A stretch of DNA of 64,000 nt from an uncultured Ruminococcus sp. GTDB taxonomy: Bacteria; Bacillota; Clostridia; Oscillospirales; Acutalibacteraceae. The stretch covers positions 102,586-166,585 of the forward strand of contig CATXZD010000006.1 in assembly GCA_958403905.1 (NCBI GenBank), in the 5' to 3' direction. Positions 26,769 through 34,240 of the stretch are shown here, in pieces (positions within the stretch are counted from its first letter, which is position 1; every line of letters starts with the position of its first letter). Below the pieces are notes generated by a model. That model did no database searches. It was not told the origin of the DNA and saw nothing but the letters and a program-made list of their open reading frames with translations. A program made the translations under genes and the position numbers.

Positions 26769-27425
26769 ATGGCAATTATGAATGTGAATCCCACACGAAT
26801 GCAGTTGACGAAGCTTAAAAAACAGCTTACAACTGCCGTGCGGGGACATAAGATGTTAAAGGATAAGCGTGACGAGCTTATGCGCCAGTTTCTTGACCTT
26901 GTAAAAGAAAACCGTGAACTGCGTGAAAAAATTGAAAAGGAGCTTTCAGACTGCAACGCTCACTTTGTTAATGCAAGCGCAGTTATGTCTAAACAGGCGC
27001 TTGATGCTTCGCTGATGTCACCAAAGCAACAAGTGACGATTGACGTTGATTCGCACAATATTATGAGTGTAGAAACGCCTGTTTTTACAGCCGGCACAAG
27101 AACAAACGATAAGGGTGATATTTTTCCTTACGGCTTTGCGTTCACGTCTTTTGAGCTTGACGATGCGGTAATGTCGCTTGAAAAGTTGCTGCCCGACCTT
27201 ATAAAGCTTGCTCAGATAGAAAAGAGCTGTGAAATGATGTCGGCAGAAATTGAAAAAACACGCAGACGTGTAAACTCTCTTGAACACGTTATGATTCCAC
27301 GCTACCAGGAAACAATAAAATATATTTCAATGAAACTTGAGGAAAACGACCGCAGCAGCCGAACAAGGCTGATGAAAGTCAAAGATATGCTTCTTGACAA
27401 GGCGCATAACTATTCCGCACATTGA
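26769..27425 (+). CDS. ntpD: V-type ATPase subunit D (central shaft)
   Basis: The 218-residue shaft subunit has the expected two long helices at its ends: MNVNPTRMQLTKLKKQLTTA with LLKDKRD-like repeats near the N terminus, and the late RRVNSLEHVMIPRYQETIKYI motif. It is last in the operon, and a terminator follows its stop. A GAGGGTG site precedes the ATG. Confidence 0.94.
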   Translation: MAIMNVNPTRMQLTKLKKQLTTAVRGHKMLKDKRDELMRQFLDLVKENRELREKIEKELSDCNAHFVNASAVMSKQALDASLMSPKQQVTIDVDSHNIMSVETPVFTAGTRTNDKGDIFPYGFAFTSFELDDAVMSLEKLLPDLIKLAQIEKSCEMMSAEIEKTRRRVNSLEHVMIPRYQETIKYISMKLEENDRSSRTRLMKVKDMLLDKAHNYSAH

Positions 27426-27430
27426 TTTTG

Positions 27431-27456
27431 GGGCAGGTTCACATCTGCCCTTTTTG
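27431..27456 (+). terminator. Terminator after the V-ATPase operon
   Basis: The stem GGGCAG/CTGCCC with an eight-base loop is followed by TTTTTG, six bases after the stop of subunit D. Confidence 0.88.
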
Positions 27457-27502
27457 TTTGTTATATAGAAACAATTATAATGATAAAACTATCTATCAAA
27501 TT

Positions 27503-27535
27503 AAAAAGGCAGGTTCAAAACGAGCCTGCCTTTTT
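27503..27535. terminator. Bidirectional terminator between the V-ATPase and clpC genes
   Basis: The inverted repeat GGCAGG(C)T/AGCCTGCC with A-run on the left and T-run on the right (AAAAAGGCAGG...CCTGCCTTTTT) can stop transcription from both sides. It probably serves the convergent clpC gene as well. Confidence 0.85.
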
Positions 27536-27584
27536 GTTATATAATTTACCTGTTTTAATAATTTCAATAAATCAGGGTTAGCAT

Positions 27585-30050
27585 TTAACACTCTTCAAAT
27601 GTGAATTTACCATCGCTGTATGCGCAAATTACCGAAGAATTTTCCTTGACACTGCCCTCAAGCATTTTCTCGGAGAGTACGTCCTCAATTTCACTCTGGA
27701 TTGCTCTGCGCAGAGGTCTTGCTCCGTAGCTTTCATCAAACCCCTTGTCGGCAATTGCCGTTACAGCGCTGTCGGTAAAGGTGATTTTTATGTTGAGCTT
27801 TTCAAGCCTCTTTGCAAGAACGTCAAGCATTTTTGAAGCTATCTGCTTTATTTCGTCCTGTGTAAGCTTGTTGAAAACGATTATATCGTCAACACGATTT
27901 AGAAATTCGGGACGAAAAACATTTTGAAGTTCGCCCATTACAAGCTCCTTGATGTTCTTGTTGTCCTGCTCCTTTTCATTCTCGTCAGAAATAAATCCAA
28001 GTGACTTTTGCTTTTCGGTAATCAGTCGAGCACCCACATTAGATGTCATAATAATTACCGTGTTTTTAAAGTCAACTGTTCTGCCCTGTGAGTCGGTAAG
28101 CCTGCCGTCCTCAAGAATCTGGAGCAACATATTGAATACATCGGGGTGAGCCTTTTCAATCTCATCAAAAAGCACTACCGAATACGGCTTCCTTCTTACC
28201 TTTTCGGTGAGCTGTCCGCCCTCCTCAAAGCCTACATATCCGGGCGGTGAACCGATAAGCTTTGACACCGTGTGCTTTTCCATATATTCACTCATATCAA
28301 GTCTTAGCATTGCATTTTCATCGCCGAACACAGCCTGTGCAAGTGCCTTGCACAGCTCAGTTTTGCCTACGCCTGTGGGTCCGAGGAAAATAAATGAACC
28401 TACGGGACGTTTCGGGTCTTTAAGTCCTACTCTGCCGCGCCTGATAGCTCTTGAGATTGCCGAAACTGCTTCGTCCTGACCGATAACACGCTTGTGAAGA
28501 AGCTGTTCCATATTAAGCAAACGTTCGCTTTCCTCTTTTGTGAGCTGAACAACGGGTATTCCTGTCCAGTCGGAAATGATTTTTGCAATATCCTCGGCAG
28601 TTACCTCACCGCTGCTGTTTTTCTGTCTTTCCTGCCATTCCTTTTTGGCGTTGTCAAGCTGAGTCTGAACCTCTTTCTGCTCATCACGCAGCTTTGCGGC
28701 ACGTTCAAAATCCTGCTCATTTACGGCGCTTGCCTTTTCCTTTTCAAAGTCGGCAATTCTGTCCTCAAGCTCTTTTACATTAGGCGGTGAAGTCAACGCT
28801 GCAAGCCTTACCTTTGACGCGCCCTCGTCAATAAGGTCAATTGCCTTATCGGGGAGGTATCTGTCGGCAATATAGCGTGAAGAAAGCGTTACTGCGGCGT
28901 TGATTGCCTCGTCGGTAATCTTTACCTTGTGGTGTGCTTCGTAGCTGTCACGCAAACCTTTAAGAATTTCTACAGTCTGCTCCAAAGTAGGCTCGCCTAC
29001 TTTCACGGGCTGAAAACGTCGTTCAAGAGCGGCGTCCTTTTCAATATACTTTCTGTACTCGTTAAGCGTTGTTGCGCCGATTACTTGAAAATCGCCTCTT
29101 GCAAGCGATGGCTTTAAGATATTTGCAGCGTCTGCACTTCCTTCAGCCGCACCTGCTCCTACAATTGTGTGAAGCTCATCAATAAAAAGAATTGTTTCGT
29201 TTGACTTTTTAACCTCGTCAATCGCCGCCTTAATTCTCTCCTCAAAATCGCCTCTGTATTTTGCACCTGCTATCATACCGGTAAGGTCAAGACTGACGAC
29301 CTTTTTATCCTTGAGTATTTCGGGAACATTTCCGTTAGCAATTTCAAGTGCCAGTCCCTCTGCCACGGCAGTTTTACCTACGCCCGGTTCACCGATAAGC
29401 ACAGGATTGTTTTTTGTACGGCGTGATAAAATCTGAATAACGCGTGCAATTTCCTTTTCACGGCCTATTACAGGGTCAATTTCACCGTTTTTGGCGGCTT
29501 TGGTCAAATCTCTGCCGAATTTTTCAAGAGCCGAGCCACCCTTACCGTTGTCGTCAGATACAGAAAATCCTCCGTTTTCTTCGGAAAATCCATTCTCATG
29601 ACCGCCGTTTTGAAGTCCGCCTGCAACTGCCTGCGCAATTGCATTTTCACTTACGCCGAGTTCGTGCAAAAATGATACTGCGTAACTGTCGCTCTCGGAA
29701 ATCACGGCGAGGAGAAGGTGTTCTGTGCCGACGTAATTGTTGCCCATTCTTGCCGAAGCAAGCATTGCGGCTTTGAGTACACGCTTTGTTCTCGGTGTGA
29801 AGTCATCGGGAGTAAGCGTTGTTTTCATTCCAGAACCGTCTGTTGTGCTGATTTTATTCCTGAGGGCATCTTCTGTTACTGAGCACTGTTCAAGAGCCGC
29901 TGCTGCTACGCCCGTACCTTCACTTAATAGTCCGAGAAGTATGTGTTCTGTGCCAACGTAATTATGACCCATATCCTGTGCAGATTCTATTGCGAGATTG
30001 AGCGCTTTATTTGCTTTTTGTGTAAATCCTCTGAATTCATACATAGTCAT
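27585..30050 (-). CDS. clpC: AAA+ unfoldase ClpC
   Basis: ClpC unfolds substrates, including those phosphorylated on arginine by McsB, and feeds them to ClpP. The 821-residue protein has the double Clp N domain (1-150), the first ATPase (GEPGVGKTAVAEGLA, LFIDELHTIVGAG), a UVR-bearing middle domain (KASAVNEQDFERAAKLRDEQKE), the second ATPase (GPTGVGKTELCKALA, VVLFDEIEKAHPDVF) and a C-terminal D2-small domain. Length is typical. It is the last gene of the ctsR-mcsA-mcsB-clpC operon, 38 bases after mcsB. Confidence 0.97.
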   Translation of the reverse strand: MTMYEFRGFTQKANKALNLAIESAQDMGHNYVGTEHILLGLLSEGTGVAAAALEQCSVTEDALRNKISTTDGSGMKTTLTPDDFTPRTKRVLKAAMLASARMGNNYVGTEHLLLAVISESDSYAVSFLHELGVSENAIAQAVAGGLQNGGHENGFSEENGGFSVSDDNGKGGSALEKFGRDLTKAAKNGEIDPVIGREKEIARVIQILSRRTKNNPVLIGEPGVGKTAVAEGLALEIANGNVPEILKDKKVVSLDLTGMIAGAKYRGDFEERIKAAIDEVKKSNETILFIDELHTIVGAGAAEGSADAANILKPSLARGDFQVIGATTLNEYRKYIEKDAALERRFQPVKVGEPTLEQTVEILKGLRDSYEAHHKVKITDEAINAAVTLSSRYIADRYLPDKAIDLIDEGASKVRLAALTSPPNVKELEDRIADFEKEKASAVNEQDFERAAKLRDEQKEVQTQLDNAKKEWQERQKNSSGEVTAEDIAKIISDWTGIPVVQLTKEESERLLNMEQLLHKRVIGQDEAVSAISRAIRRGRVGLKDPKRPVGSFIFLGPTGVGKTELCKALAQAVFGDENAMLRLDMSEYMEKHTVSKLIGSPPGYVGFEEGGQLTEKVRRKPYSVVLFDEIEKAHPDVFNMLLQILEDGRLTDSQGRTVDFKNTVIIMTSNVGARLITEKQKSLGFISDENEKEQDNKNIKELVMGELQNVFRPEFLNRVDDIIVFNKLTQDEIKQIASKMLDVLAKRLEKLNIKITFTDSAVTAIADKGFDESYGARPLRRAIQSEIEDVLSEKMLEGSVKENSSVICAYSDGKFTFEEC

Positions 30051-30088
30051 TACCCTCTTTCGCTTTATCTTATGTTTTTAATATACTG

Positions 30089-31078
30089 CTAAAGCTCTGC
30101 TTTGATAAGCTTTGCCCTTTCAATATCTCTGTCGTGAGCCGACAGATTTTTGTTAAGCGATACCGTCAGGGTTGCAGGTTCAACAGCAAGCATTAACTTA
30201 TCTATTGTTTCACTTGATACATCGGTAATCTGATTAGACACAATGCCGAGTCGAACGTTTGACAAAAGCTTTAAAGCCTCGTCATGCGAAATTACAAGTG
30301 CCGAACGCAGAATACCTAAGCTTCTGCTGATTGCGTCCTGAATATCAATGCTTGAACAAAGTCTTTCTCTTGCCTGATTTTCCTGAGCAATAAGCTGTTC
30401 TGTAATATTTTTAAGGTTTTCGATTGCCGCCTTTTCGGAAATACCGAGAGTTACCTGATTTGAAAGCTGATACAACGCACCCTTTGGCTCTGTGCCTTCA
30501 CCGTGCGCGCCTCTTATGGTAAGTCCGAGCTTTGATAGATTGCCTGCAATACGGTTGATTGCCCTGCTCTTTTCGAGTGCAGGAAGATGAAGCATTACAG
30601 AGGCTCTCATACCCGTACCGAGATTTGTCGGACACTGCGTAAGGTAACCGAGCTTTTCATCAAAGGCAAAATCAAGATTTTCATCAAGCAAAGTATCAAG
30701 CTTATCGGCTGTGTCATATGCCTGTTCAAGCGACAATCCCTTTGTAATTACCTGAAGTCTGATATGGTCCTCCTCGTTAATCATAATACTAAAAGATTCG
30801 TCTTTGCTGATTAAAAGTGCACGTCCGTCTGTATCGCTGATAAATTCGGGACTTACAAGCCTTTTTTCAACAAGCGATACACTCTGCGAGGAAGTCAGTT
30901 CACTCATTTTGATGAACGAAAAATCGGAGGCTACAGGACTGTTGCTCTTCTTGACAGCGTCCTTGACCTTTTCAATTACCTTTTCCCTGCCCTGAGGATT
31001 TAATTTGCAGGGAAACGGATAATCTTTTAGATTTCGTGCAAGCCTTATTCTGGTTGAAATTACAACATCATTGCTCAT
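30089..31078 (-). CDS. mcsB: Protein arginine kinase McsB
   Basis: McsB phosphorylates arginine on damaged proteins and on CtsR, marking them for ClpCP. The 329-residue product has the guanidino-kinase start VVISTRIRLARNLKDYPFP and the catalytic loop stretch LGYLTQCPTNLGTGMRASVMLHLPAL with the conserved cysteine. It is a little shorter than the B. subtilis enzyme (363). It starts four bases after the mcsA stop, consistent with coupled translation with its activator. Confidence 0.95.
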   Translation of the reverse strand: MSNDVVISTRIRLARNLKDYPFPCKLNPQGREKVIEKVKDAVKKSNSPVASDFSFIKMSELTSSQSVSLVEKRLVSPEFISDTDGRALLISKDESFSIMINEEDHIRLQVITKGLSLEQAYDTADKLDTLLDENLDFAFDEKLGYLTQCPTNLGTGMRASVMLHLPALEKSRAINRIAGNLSKLGLTIRGAHGEGTEPKGALYQLSNQVTLGISEKAAIENLKNITEQLIAQENQARERLCSSIDIQDAISRSLGILRSALVISHDEALKLLSNVRLGIVSNQITDVSSETIDKLMLAVEPATLTVSLNKNLSAHDRDIERAKLIKAEL

Positions 31079-31082
31079 TTTC

Positions 31083-31589
31083 TTATGCCTCCAATTCCTT
31101 GATTTTATCTCTTAACTCTGCCGCATGTTCAAAATTCTGTTCCTTAACAGCCTTGTCAAGCTCTGATTTTAATCTCTTAATTTTATCCTCTTTGGTTTCT
31201 TCGGCTGGCTTAGACTGTTTCGCTTTTTCGGCAAGCCTGCTGTTTTTGCCGCAATGGGTAGTATTGCCGTGAATTCTTCTTATTGACGGGAATAACTCAT
31301 CTGCAAATATGTTGTAGCAGTTTGCACAGCCTACGTGGCCTGACTTTGCAATATCCGAATAAGTGCTACCACAGAACTCACAGCGCGTAGCCTGAGTTCT
31401 GGCAGGAAGCACATTTCCGAAAAAGCTGCCGAGGAAGTTTGAAAATTCATCTTCCATATCTCCGAAAACATTTGTATATCCCATTTTCTTTGCACATTCA
31501 CTGCAAAGGTCGTATTCCTTGAATTCACCGTTTATGATTGTTTTGACATGTGTGTTGGCATTGTTTGCACCGCATTTCTGACATTTCAT
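31083..31589 (-). CDS. mcsA: McsA, activator of McsB
   Basis: The 168-residue zinc-finger protein activates the McsB kinase. Four CxxC pairs are visible (MKCQKC, LCSEC, CEFCG, GCANC), and the C terminus is a UVR motif (LKSELDKAVKEQNFEHAAELRDKIKELE), similar to that of ClpC. It lies between ctsR and mcsB, the standard order. AGGAGG precedes the ATG. Confidence 0.95.
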   Translation of the reverse strand: MKCQKCGANNANTHVKTIINGEFKEYDLCSECAKKMGYTNVFGDMEDEFSNFLGSFFGNVLPARTQATRCEFCGSTYSDIAKSGHVGCANCYNIFADELFPSIRRIHGNTTHCGKNSRLAEKAKQSKPAEETKEDKIKRLKSELDKAVKEQNFEHAAELRDKIKELEA

Positions 31590-31612
31590 AAATAAAACCT
31601 CCTAATAAATTT

Positions 31613-32062
31613 TTATTCAATGGTCAGAAGCATATTTTTAAATAAATCTGCTCTTACCGTATCTCGTTTGTCCTGCTCAACCTGCGAAAGCGTTCTGTCC
31701 GATAGCGCCGCCGCAATTAATTTTGCCGACTGGAGCTGGAGCATATTGCGCTGAAGCATATTGTTGAGCATTACCTCAGCTGTAGCCTTTTCAAGTGTTG
31801 CACCTACAGAGTTTATTATATGCATAATTGCCGTGCCTCTATCCATTTTTACACGACTGATGCGTATGTAACCTCCGCCGCCTCTTCGACTTTCTACAAT
31901 ATATCCTTGTTCGGGGGTAAACCGTGAAGTAATAACGTAGTTAATCTGGCTCGGCACACAGCCGAGGTTACCGGCAAGCTCATTTCGCTGAATTTCGGCA
32001 CTGCCGTTTTGTTCGTCGAGCATTTGCATAATATATTGAGCTACCAAATCGCTCATTCTCAT
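31613..32062 (-). CDS. ctsR: Stress repressor CtsR
   Basis: CtsR represses clp genes and is inactivated by heat and protein stress. The 149-residue product has the N-terminal winged helix with NELAGNLGCVPSQINYVITSRFTPEQGYIVESRRGGGGYIRI, where the glycine-rich wing is the thermosensor and DNA-contact element, and a helical C-terminal domain. It is the first gene of its operon, and several CtsR-type boxes cover its promoter, so it regulates itself. Confidence 0.96.
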   Translation of the reverse strand: MRMSDLVAQYIMQMLDEQNGSAEIQRNELAGNLGCVPSQINYVITSRFTPEQGYIVESRRGGGGYIRISRVKMDRGTAIMHIINSVGATLEKATAEVMLNNMLQRNMLQLQSAKLIAAALSDRTLSQVEQDKRDTVRADLFKNMLLTIE

Positions 32063-32192
32063 ATAATCGCCTCATTTCAATTTCAGCAATGCCACACATA
32101 ATTTGTGTGGTATTGCTTTTATATAACAGGTCATTGACGGGGCTTGATGTTGTTTCATTAATATAGCGGCTGATTACATTTCAGACACTCTT

Positions 32193-32354
32193 TTTGTCCT
32201 TTCCTGACCTTTGATTTTATTATAGTTATAAGGTCAGATAAAGTCAAAGTCAATAAAAGTCAATAATTTATATACTTTCTTTATTATACTCTCGTATTCT
32301 TGATTATTCTCGTTTTAACTCAATTTTTAAATATTTTTGACTTTCCTTGACTTT
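32193..32354 (-). promoter_or_regulatory. ctsR promoter with four CtsR-type operator boxes
   Basis: On the minus strand TTGACT (32242-32247) and TATAAT (32219-32224) are 17 bases apart. CtsR binds direct GTCAAA-type heptads repeated every 10 bases. Four such pairs are visible: 32193-32212 (minus), 32230-32248 (plus; AGGTCAGATAAAGTCAAA), 32247-32265 (plus) and 32336-32354 (minus). The middle two overlap the -35 region. The promoter is clear; the boxes vary from consensus, so binding strength is uncertain. Confidence 0.85.
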
Positions 32355-32443
32355 TAGTTTTTTTAGAAACAAGGCATAAGTATTGTTTTTAAAAGCTTGT
32401 TTATGATATAATTAAATCAGTAAATCTATTTATGAGGGATACA

Positions 32444-33202
32444 ATGAAACATTATATGAATCTGTTCGGCGAACCATTTGAAATGATACGCTCAGGTAAG
32501 AAAACAATTGAATTAAGATTGAATGACGAAAAACGAAAAGTAATCAGCATTGGAGATACAATAGTTTTTACAAACACTGAGGATAAGGGAAGAAAAATTT
32601 TTTCTACGGTAACAGCTTTGCATAAATTCAAAAATTTTTCCGAATTGTATAATAACCTCCCTCTTCTGAAATGCGGATATACTAAGGAAGATATTGACAG
32701 TGCAAATCCCGATGATATGTATGTTTATTACTCAAAAGAACATGAAGAAAAATACGGTGCGCTCGGAATTGAACTTTCGGTTGATTTTACGGTTGACAAT
32801 TGCAAGAAAAAAGACGAGGATTATATCTGTAACAAACTTGTTGAATACAATTTGTCAAAAGTCCCTGCTACACAACAAATTTATTTTGAAAACATAAATA
32901 AAAAAATACTGAACACAAACGGAGATATTATCTCAGGGTGTGCTGCAAGAATGTACTGCTGGAATGTTCTTTATATTGATACCCTGTGGGTTGACGAAAA
33001 TTATCGGCATAAAGGCTTTGGTTCAAAGATGCTTGAATATGTTGAGAATACTGCAAAAGAAAAAGGCTGCTGTCTTATTCATCTCGACACGTTTGACTTT
33101 CAGGCAAAGGCTTTTTATTTGAAGCACGGCTATGAGATTTTCGGAACATTAAAGGATTGCCCAAAAGGTCATTGCAGATATTATTTACAGAAAAGGATAT
33201 GA
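32444..33202 (+). CDS. ASCH-domain and GNAT acetyltransferase fusion
   Basis: The 252-residue protein joins two domains. Residues 1-115 resemble ASCH (YTH/PUA-like RNA-binding fold): MNLFGEPFEMIRSGKKTIELRLNDEKR is the family's beta-barrel entry with the GKKTIELR core. Residues 120-252 are a GNAT acetyltransferase: VLYIDTLWVDENYRHKGFGSKMLEYVE supplies the acetyl-CoA loop (R-x-x-G-x-G), and DFQAKAFYLKHGYEIFG is its closing strand. The ATG at 32444 follows GAGGGA better than an ATG 12 bases upstream. The pairing suggests acetylation linked to RNA or nucleotide binding. The substrate is unknown. Confidence 0.82.
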   Translation: MKHYMNLFGEPFEMIRSGKKTIELRLNDEKRKVISIGDTIVFTNTEDKGRKIFSTVTALHKFKNFSELYNNLPLLKCGYTKEDIDSANPDDMYVYYSKEHEEKYGALGIELSVDFTVDNCKKKDEDYICNKLVEYNLSKVPATQQIYFENINKKILNTNGDIISGCAARMYCWNVLYIDTLWVDENYRHKGFGSKMLEYVENTAKEKGCCLIHLDTFDFQAKAFYLKHGYEIFGTLKDCPKGHCRYYLQKRI

Positions 33203-33287
33203 CGGAAATAACTGGGTTATTTCCTGTCATAAACGAGAGATATTTGTCCTTTTAATTTTGGTATTAAAAGTTCTTAAAGCAATTAAA

Positions 33288-33320
33288 AAATCAGCCGAAA
33301 GTAATCGGCTGATTTTCTTT
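33288..33320 (+). terminator. Terminator after the ASCH-GNAT gene
   Basis: The inverted repeat AATCAGCCGA/TCGGCTGATT with loop AAGTAA is followed by TTTCTTTT. The remainder of 33203-33585 is AT-rich, and I see no gene in it. Confidence 0.85.
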
Positions 33321-33585
33321 TCTGATATAAATTCAATGACAATTATTAATTTACAATTATATATATTTCAAGTTTTCTATCAGATAATAAATTAACAACG
33401 AGATACAAAAATTTTTATTCCATAAAATACCTTGTCTAAAAGTTGAAATTTCGCTATTATTTTCAGTATAAAAAATTTCCGAAAACAAACAATATAAAAG
33501 CAACCTTATGAAGCGCCGTAAAAATTTTTGCGGACAAAACAAATATAAGTTTGAATTTATATTAGAATAAAGGGAGATTTTAGAT

Positions 33586-34128
33586 ATGAAAGCTACAGGT
33601 ATTGTAAGAAGAATTGACGATTTAGGCAGAGTAGTTATTCCGAAAGAAATTCGAAGGACACTGCGTATTCGTGAAGGCGATCCGTTGGAAATATACACAG
33701 CGACAGACGGAGAGGTTATTTTTAAAAAATATTCGCCCGTTGGTGAACTCTCAGAATTTTCAGGACAATATGCCGATGTAATTTCACGCATAAGCTCTAT
33801 GCCTACGCTCATTTGTGACAAAGATCATGTCATTGCAGCAGCAGGCGTCTCTAAACGTGAATTTCTTGAGCGCAGAGTGAGCGCTGTTCTGGAAAATTAT
33901 ATGGAAAGCAGAAAAAGCTATGCTGCCACTCAGCAAAATGTCGGTGATATTCAGCCGATTGAGGGCATTGAACATTCTGCGGCTGTTATATATCCTATAA
34001 TTGCGTCGGGAGATGTTACAGGTGCAGTTGTAATGCTAACAAGCGAAAGTATGAAGGTGCCGACAAGTGCAGAAATAAAGCTTGCTCAATCTGCTGCTTC
34101 TTTTTTAGGAAAGCAAATGGAAGAATAA
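33586..34128 (+). CDS. spoVT: Stage V sporulation protein T (SpoVT)
   Basis: SpoVT is a transcription factor of the forespore that tunes sigma-G genes and spore coat/germination properties. The 180-residue protein has an AbrB-type swapped-hairpin DNA-binding domain (MKATGIVRRIDDLGRVVIP, continuing KEIRRTLRIREGDPLEI) and a GAF-like C-terminal domain (about 57-178). This two-domain plan separates SpoVT from AbrB/Abh. GGGAG precedes the ATG. With the SASP gene at 61834 it supports a spore-forming host. Confidence 0.95.
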   Translation: MKATGIVRRIDDLGRVVIPKEIRRTLRIREGDPLEIYTATDGEVIFKKYSPVGELSEFSGQYADVISRISSMPTLICDKDHVIAAAGVSKREFLERRVSAVLENYMESRKSYAATQQNVGDIQPIEGIEHSAAVIYPIIASGDVTGAVVMLTSESMKVPTSAEIKLAQSAASFLGKQMEE

Positions 34129-34186
34129 TATTTTCGACTAAATTATGCATTTATTTCAATATGATAAAAATAGAATCTGAATGGAC

Positions 34187-34227
34187 AAAAGCAACGGCAC
34201 TCCGTTATGGAGTGCCGTTGCTTTTTG
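34187..34227. terminator. Bidirectional terminator between spoVT and the amylase gene
   Basis: A 13-base-pair stem GCAACGGCACTCC/GGAGTGCCGTTGC is flanked by AAAA on the left and TTTTT on the right, serving two convergent genes. Confidence 0.92.
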
Positions 34228-34240
34228 CAAGATAAATTAA

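Noticed and set aside
33357..33821. A 154-codon minus-strand frame over the start of spoVT
   Set aside because: It is antisense to the conserved AbrB domain of SpoVT and lacks a ribosome site.
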